Source of the DNA: JBEISR01 sp044337705
GTDB taxonomy: Bacteria > Planctomycetota > Planctomycetia > Pirellulales > Pirellulaceae
DNA: 17,910 nucleotides
Assembly: GCA_044337705.1 (NCBI GenBank)
Contig: JBIINB010000094.1
Location: 1 to 17,910, forward strand
Reading direction: 5' to 3'
In this document: piece by piece, positions 14,513 through 17,910 of the stretch
Position numbering within the stretch: the stretch's first letter is position 1
How the letters are laid out: every line of letters starts with the position of its first letter
Notes under the pieces: model-generated
Databases searched by the model: none
Told to the model about the DNA's origin: nothing
The model's input: the letters and a program-made list of their open reading frames with translations, nothing else
Program-made: the position numbers and the translations under genes

Positions 14513-15367
14513 CTAAAGCCCCTTCTTGGAAAGTTCATGGACCAGCGTCTGGCAGCCCAATTCAAAGTCCCCTGCCATGTCGATGCGTGTCTGCAAGTTG
14601 AGTAGGATGGGAAGGGGTCGACTGAGCTTCTTCGCCTGAATGACAAAAATGGGGATCGATGCCTCCCGAGCGTAGATGAATTCTGATGCGACCCAGTCGC
14701 TGCTGCGCCACTCGTCGCTGACGATCGACATGAACGCAACCGCGCCATCAATCCGCTCTTCAAGCTCCCGGTAAAGCGCGCCATGGTAATCGCGATCCCC
14801 TTCCATGTAGTCCCAATATCCATAGCTCTTCTCTTTCAGCACCGAGCGGAGTTTCAGCACAAAGTCAGCATCCGCACGGACGTAACTGACAAAGACATAG
14901 CCGCGTGCTTTTGGGGAAACTTCAGGAACTTCCTCGGGCAGCTCCGTTTTCTCTCGTCCAACCTCAGGCAATATGTGCTGGAGCAAAGCAATCAGTTCCA
15001 TGGTCCCGGATTGGAATTGGCCCCCGGAACCATCGATGCTCTGCGATAAGTTCAGTAGCTTAAAAAAACCTTGCGTCCGCGGGGAGCGATCCAGAAGGAA
15101 AGCGATTCGGAAGGTGTCGCTGGTGGATGCGATCTGCGATTCTCGAACGATGGAAGTGCGTTGAGAGGCATCCGAAGAACAAAGGAATAGGACGACTTGA
15201 GATTGCCTAATGGCCCCTTGAATGCGATCCCCAAAGGACTCGCCTGCTGCGATATCGCGCTGGGCGATCCAGCAGCGAAAACCAGCTTGCTCCAGTTGCT
15301 CGGCAATCGCCAGAGCTTTTTCCTGATCGGCCATCACATGGCTGATGAAAACGTTGTGCGAATTCAA
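14513..15367 (-). CDS. Tandem TIR-domain protein
   Basis: About 284 residues from the preferred TTG start (15365-15367), or 299 from GTG 15412. TTG is preferred because AGGGAG sits 9 bases upstream (+ strand 15377-15382), while GTG has no such site and lies against a palindromic repeat. From TTG the first TIR domain begins at once, as is usual. TIR 1 (about 3-125): NVFISHVMADQEKALAIAEQLE, WIAQRDIAAGESFGDRI, VVLFLCSSDASQ with a Glu in VRESQ. TIR 2 (about 155-284): YVFVSYVRADADFVLKLRSVL, YWDYMEGDRDYHGALYRELE, SIVSDEWRSSDWVASEF, where the Glu of ASEF fits the catalytic glutamate of NAD-cleaving TIRs. No membrane segment or other domain is present. TIR proteins of bacteria either bind other TIRs or degrade NAD in antiviral suicide responses. 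TIR 2 looks the more likely enzyme and TIR 1 the scaffold, which is inference. No partner gene is adjacent. Confidence 0.85.
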   Translation of the reverse strand: MNSHNVFISHVMADQEKALAIAEQLEQAGFRCWIAQRDIAAGESFGDRIQGAIRQSQVVLFLCSSDASQRTSIVRESQIASTSDTFRIAFLLDRSPRTQGFFKLLNLSQSIDGSGGQFQSGTMELIALLQHILPEVGREKTELPEEVPEVSPKARGYVFVSYVRADADFVLKLRSVLKEKSYGYWDYMEGDRDYHGALYRELEERIDGAVAFMSIVSDEWRSSDWVASEFIYAREASIPIFVIQAKKLSRPLPILLNLQTRIDMAGDFELGCQTLVHELSKKGL

Positions 15368-15422
15368 GTAGAGCGACTCCCTATTGCCCCCCGTAGTCAA
15401 GCGACCGTCCACGATGTCTCAG

Positions 15423-15442
15423 CCACTATCACCAGATGGTGG
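15423..15442 (-). repeat. Solo relative of the 102-bp array hairpin, upstream of the TIR gene
   Basis: On the minus strand it reads CATCCACCATCTGGTGATAG then TGGC. In the terminal array the matching stretch reads CATCCACCATCTGGCGATGG then TGGC, so there are two differences in 24 bases. The 8-bp stem CCACTATC / GATGGTGG keeps pairing through a G-T wobble. The CTAC flank of the array copies is absent (CTGA here). Confidence 0.55.
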
Positions 15443-15648
15443 ATGCTTTGCAATGGTCGTCCCCCGTCGAACTGCTCCGCCTTGCAACGGTAGCAGCGCC
15501 CAGGTACAGCAAACGCGACGTCAGGGCGCGTAAAATGCCTTGGCTGGTGTCCAATGCTTTTTTGAGACCGATTGAGCCCTGCAGTTGCGCTCGGCACAGC
15601 AAGCTACCAAGCCCCAAGGGGAGGTAGACTCGAAGTAAAAAATCGGCA

Positions 15649-15683
15649 AGAAACCCCGCGGAGATCTAGGGGCAAAGCTCCGC
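15649..15683 (-). terminator. Possible terminator downstream of tRNA-Arg
   Basis: On the minus strand, GCGGAG (15683-15678) and CTCCGC (15663-15658) flank a 14-base loop and are followed by GGGGTTTCTTG. The stem is short and the T-run is interrupted. Confidence 0.25.
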
Positions 15684-15714
15684 CACTCTTTGGCGAGGCA
15701 CATAGGGTAGAAAG

Positions 15715-15788
<74 letters not shown>

Positions 15789-15796
15789 ATGCTGTT

Positions 15797-15825
15797 TTTT
15801 TAGTCATTCCGAGCCTAATTGGCAA
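15797..15825 (-). promoter_or_regulatory. Predicted promoter of tRNA-Arg
   Basis: On the minus strand TTGCCA (15825-15820), 17 bases, then TAAAAA (15802-15797), ending 8 bases before the first tRNA base. Spacing is ideal; the -10 is only a moderate match. Confidence 0.4.
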
Positions 15826-15925
15826 GGGCTGTCATCTGCGGAAGACGCTTTACGCCTCGCCCGATTTGCTCCAAAATGACCTTCTTGGTGAGCGAATTAT
15901 CGGACATCTGTCTAGCAAAACTGAG

Positions 15926-16510
15926 TTGATCTTGGAAATCCTGCATTTTCCCCACCCAATCCTAAGACATCCAGCCAAGCCGATTCGGCGGGTTGATGAA
16001 AACCTTCGCGCAGCCATTCGAAGAATGTTTGAACTGATGTACGAACATTCGGGGGTTGGCTTGGCGGCGCCACAGGTTGGAATTCCCCTTCGTTTCTTCG
16101 TCGCCAACGAAACCGGGAACCCCCACGAGGGAACCCAGCGCGTGTTCATCAACCCTGTAATCAGCCAGGCCAAAGGAGTCGAGGAGGAAGAGGAGGGGTG
16201 CCTATCGATCCCTGCAATCCGAGGCCGTGTCAAACGCAACAGAACACTCTTTGTTCGCGCATTCGATCTGCAGGGGAATGAGATTGCCGAGCCGGTCGGT
16301 GGCTTCATGGCTCGGATCATCCAACATGAAACGGATCACCTTGACGGAATTCTTTTCCTCGATCGTCTCACCGACAATTCCCGTCTGGCGCTTGGGGAAC
16401 GGCTGTCCGATTTTGTTGCTGATTTCGAGGCGCGTCAGCGGACGGGCAGTCTTCCCAACGATCAGCAGATCGCTGCATCTATTCAAGAATGGGAGTCGCG
16501 TTATTGCTAA
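15926..16510 (+). CDS. def: Peptide deformylase
   Basis: About 194 residues. The enzyme removes the N-formyl group from nascent proteins in the cytoplasm, using a metal ion. All three signature motifs are present: GVGLAAPQVG (about residues 45-54), EEGCLSIP with the metal-binding Cys (about 89-96) and QHETDHLDG with two metal-binding His and the catalytic Glu (about 133-141). The N-terminus is typical (ILHFPHPILRHPAKPIRRVD). No in-frame ATG precedes the domain closely, so TTG 15926 is chosen because it starts just before the conserved first strand; TTG 15932 is an alternative. No good ribosome binding site is seen, which is common in this kind of genome. Length is normal for the family. The gene is divergent from tRNA-Arg; no fmt or other translation gene follows. 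Confidence 0.92.
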   Translation: MILEILHFPHPILRHPAKPIRRVDENLRAAIRRMFELMYEHSGVGLAAPQVGIPLRFFVANETGNPHEGTQRVFINPVISQAKGVEEEEEGCLSIPAIRGRVKRNRTLFVRAFDLQGNEIAEPVGGFMARIIQHETDHLDGILFLDRLTDNSRLALGERLSDFVADFEARQRTGSLPNDQQIAASIQEWESRYC

Positions 16511-16682
16511 CCATCAGAATAAATCGACTTGCTGGCCAATCTTGATCACCGTTGGCGTAAAACGGTGGATAGACTGGCGGCGATGGCTGCCTGAGGTAGA
16601 AAACTATCTCAATCATCCTGACGACCTCTAGCATCCTGGATGGACCTCTTTGTTCCCGTGCCAAGAACATGTAGCTTTCATC

Positions 16683-17627
16683 ATGATGCGCCCCCAAGAC
16701 GATTCCACTCCCCTGCCATCCAGGCTATCCCGTCGCCATTTCAGCTTGGTAGCGGGTGCAGTCAGCATGCCAAGACTCCTGTATGCTTTTGACGGGAATT
16801 CAGCTGATCTGGACGGTGCTGTCCTACTTCAGAATGAACAGCTCTGTGTCGGTATTCTTCCGGCTTCTGGTGGGGCTGTCGGGTTTGTGGCACCGACCAA
16901 GGATGCGCCAAACCGGCTGAACCGATACGACCGCGGACGCTATCTTCAGCAGTCCTACTACGGGGATGAAGATGGTAGCCAGTGGAACGGCAGGCCGTGG
17001 CGATACAATCCGGTACAGGGAGGCGATTGGCGCGGCAGCACTCCGCGGCTGGTGGAATGGCAAGCGACCGACCAAGAGATCCACTGCACCAGCCATGCGA
17101 TCCACTGGGCGTCGGGAATGATGCTGTCTGAGTTTCGACTCAGCCAGTCGATCCAACTGGAAGAGGGCATTGTGGCGGGCCGCATGGCGATGGAATATCT
17201 CGGCGACCGATCGCATGCTGCGAGGCACCAGGAAATACCGGCGCTCTTTATCGATGCTCATTGGAATGAATTGCTGGTGGCTGGCGCGGGGCAAGCCTGG
17301 AGCGGGCAGGGGGTGCGGAGTGTCTATCCAGGTGCGAGCAATGAGTACCACGAACTGCATGAGCCGTGGGTGGCCTACCGCGCGCCCAATGGCGATGCCA
17401 TCGGCCTGATGGTACCGGTTTCCCAGCAGATTACCTGCTACCGTGTGGATGCCCCTGGAGCTGCCGCTTGCTCCTACGTGGCACCGATCACCACCTTCGC
17501 TCTGACTCCAGGGCTGAAGTTCGAGTACGATTGGTTCCTTGCAATGGGAACTATCGAATCGATTCGAGACAGATTTTTCCGACGTTTCGAACGTTGGCGG
17601 CAGGTGGGCAACGCTCACGTCAGGTAG
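16683..17627 (+). CDS. Tat-exported protein of unknown function, predicted beta-sandwich
   Basis: About 314 residues from ATG 16683; an in-frame TTG at 16650 would add 11. The N-terminus has a twin-arginine signal, SRRHFSLVAG followed by AVSMPRLLYA, so export in folded form is likely. The mature part is rich in beta-strand-like Trp/Tyr segments: GGAVGFVAPTK, NRYDRGRYLQQSYYG, WRYNPVQGGDWRG, HAIHWASGMMLSEFRLSQSI, EIPALFIDAHWNELLV, and a late YDWFLAMGTIE. I recall the DRGRY-(I/L)-QQSYY-G and NP-(I/V)-Q-x-GD patterns from uncharacterised planctomycete and Verrucomicrobia proteins with a galactose-mutarotase-like or carbohydrate-active beta-sandwich fold; that link is from memory and only moderate. 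No catalytic residues can be assigned. The last codons (HVR-stop) lie inside the first unit of the terminal repeat array, so the natural C-terminus may have been replaced. Confidence 0.75.
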   Translation: MMRPQDDSTPLPSRLSRRHFSLVAGAVSMPRLLYAFDGNSADLDGAVLLQNEQLCVGILPASGGAVGFVAPTKDAPNRLNRYDRGRYLQQSYYGDEDGSQWNGRPWRYNPVQGGDWRGSTPRLVEWQATDQEIHCTSHAIHWASGMMLSEFRLSQSIQLEEGIVAGRMAMEYLGDRSHAARHQEIPALFIDAHWNELLVAGAGQAWSGQGVRSVYPGASNEYHELHEPWVAYRAPNGDAIGLMVPVSQQITCYRVDAPGAAACSYVAPITTFALTPGLKFEYDWFLAMGTIESIRDRFFRRFERWRQVGNAHVR

Positions 17628-17910
17628 CCACTGCTGCCAAGCGGTGGAGATCAGCAGAGAAGGTTTATCGAAATCATCCACCATCTGGCGATGGTGGCTA
17701 CGAGGAGGTCTGCCGCACACGTCAGGTAGCCACCGCTACCAAGCGGTGGAGATCAGTAGAGAAGGTTTATCGAAATCATCCACCATCTGGCGATGGTGGC
17801 TACGAGGAGGTCTGCCGCACACGTCAGGTAGCCACTGCTGCCAAGCGGTGGAGATCAAAAAGAAGGTTTATCGAAATCATCCACCATCTGGCGATGGTGG
17901 CTACGAGGAG
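17616..17910. repeat. 102-bp tandem array of BIME-like paired hairpins (2.9 copies, runs off the window)
   Basis: CACGTCAGGTAGCCAC recurs at 17616, 17718 and 17820 (period 102; the third unit has a 1-bp deletion). Each unit contains GTAG, hairpin 1 (CCACCGCT-acca-AGCGGTGG in unit 2), a spacer of about 30 bases, hairpin 2 (CCACCATC-tggc-GATGGTGG), then CTAC, the complement of GTAG. The outer GTAGCCACC / GGTGGCTAC are also complementary, so a whole unit can fold as one cruciform. In units 1 and 3 hairpin 1 has a G-T wobble instead. GTAG next to a palindrome, with an inverted partner, is the known layout of RAYT-linked REP/BIME elements. Confidence 0.85.

Larger units (their letters stand above)
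15413..15714. other. Intergenic region between TIR gene and tRNA-Arg
   Basis: Holds the solo REP-like hairpin (15423-15442) and a weak terminator-like inverted repeat downstream of the tRNA (15649-15683). Short open frames on both strands show no protein character. No convincing TIR promoter was found. Confidence 0.4.

Noticed and set aside
16824..17720. Long minus-strand open frame opposite the Tat protein
   Set aside because: It is antisense to a well-supported gene, is His/Arg/Ser-rich without motifs, and starts inside the repeat array.
17616..17910. CRISPR array
   Set aside because: The whole 102-bp period repeats, with no variable spacers and two palindromes per unit; no cas gene is present.

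Overview
The window looks like accessory DNA from a planctomycete, probably a Pirellulaceae-like lineage. The basis is family content: two giant Ser/Thr kinases with planctomycete-style N-terminal extensions, a kinase/STAND/formylglycine-enzyme-like fusion, an exported protein with the N-terminal LExRxLMAGD-type motif, few good Shine-Dalgarno sites, and abundant palindromic intergenic repeats. No species can be named from this sequence alone.

Layout. 1-440: the 3' end of an IS256/Mutator-type transposase abuts a minus-strand methyltransferase gene that breaks off at the junction. 776-6705: a probable sigma70-type promoter, then a transmembrane Ser/Thr kinase (863-3133) whose end meets or overlaps the start of a secreted TPR-CHAT protease gene (to 6705), so the two are probably one operon. 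6706-12246: a second, much larger kinase with its own predicted promoter. It carries kinase, STAND-like NTPase, membrane-segment, helical-repeat and FGE/SUMF1-like domains in one chain, and the FGE end is broken by a deletion-frameshift. 12756-13552: an exported RTX-like beta-repeat protein with a clear terminator. 13553-14512: a gene-free stretch full of hairpins. 14513-15412 (minus): a tandem TIR protein. 15715-15788 (minus): tRNA-Arg(ACG). 15926-16510: peptide deformylase. 16683-17627: a Tat-signal protein of unknown function. 17616-17910: a 102-bp tandem array of paired hairpins that runs off the window.

How the genes may work together (inference). Kinase 1 has a cytoplasmic kinase domain, one membrane segment and an exported DUF4384-like domain. 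The partner CHAT protease has a signal peptide, nine to ten TPRs, a PDZ domain inserted inside the CHAT fold and an intact His/Cys dyad, so it would sit on the same side of the membrane as the DUF4384-like domain. Kinase 2 shares with kinase 1 an unusual N-terminal module that looks like two copies of one helical motif, which suggests a common partner or pathway. CHAT, STAND and TIR domains are all recurrent in bacterial conflict and cell-suicide systems. A kinase-gated CHAT/STAND system is therefore a reasonable hypothesis, but nothing here proves it.

The second theme is repeats. At least two families of palindromic repeats occur: a TAACCCG...GAGGG family, one copy of which lies in frame inside kinase 2, and a BIME-like family with GTAG/CTAC flanks, one solo relative of which lies at the 5' end of the TIR gene.
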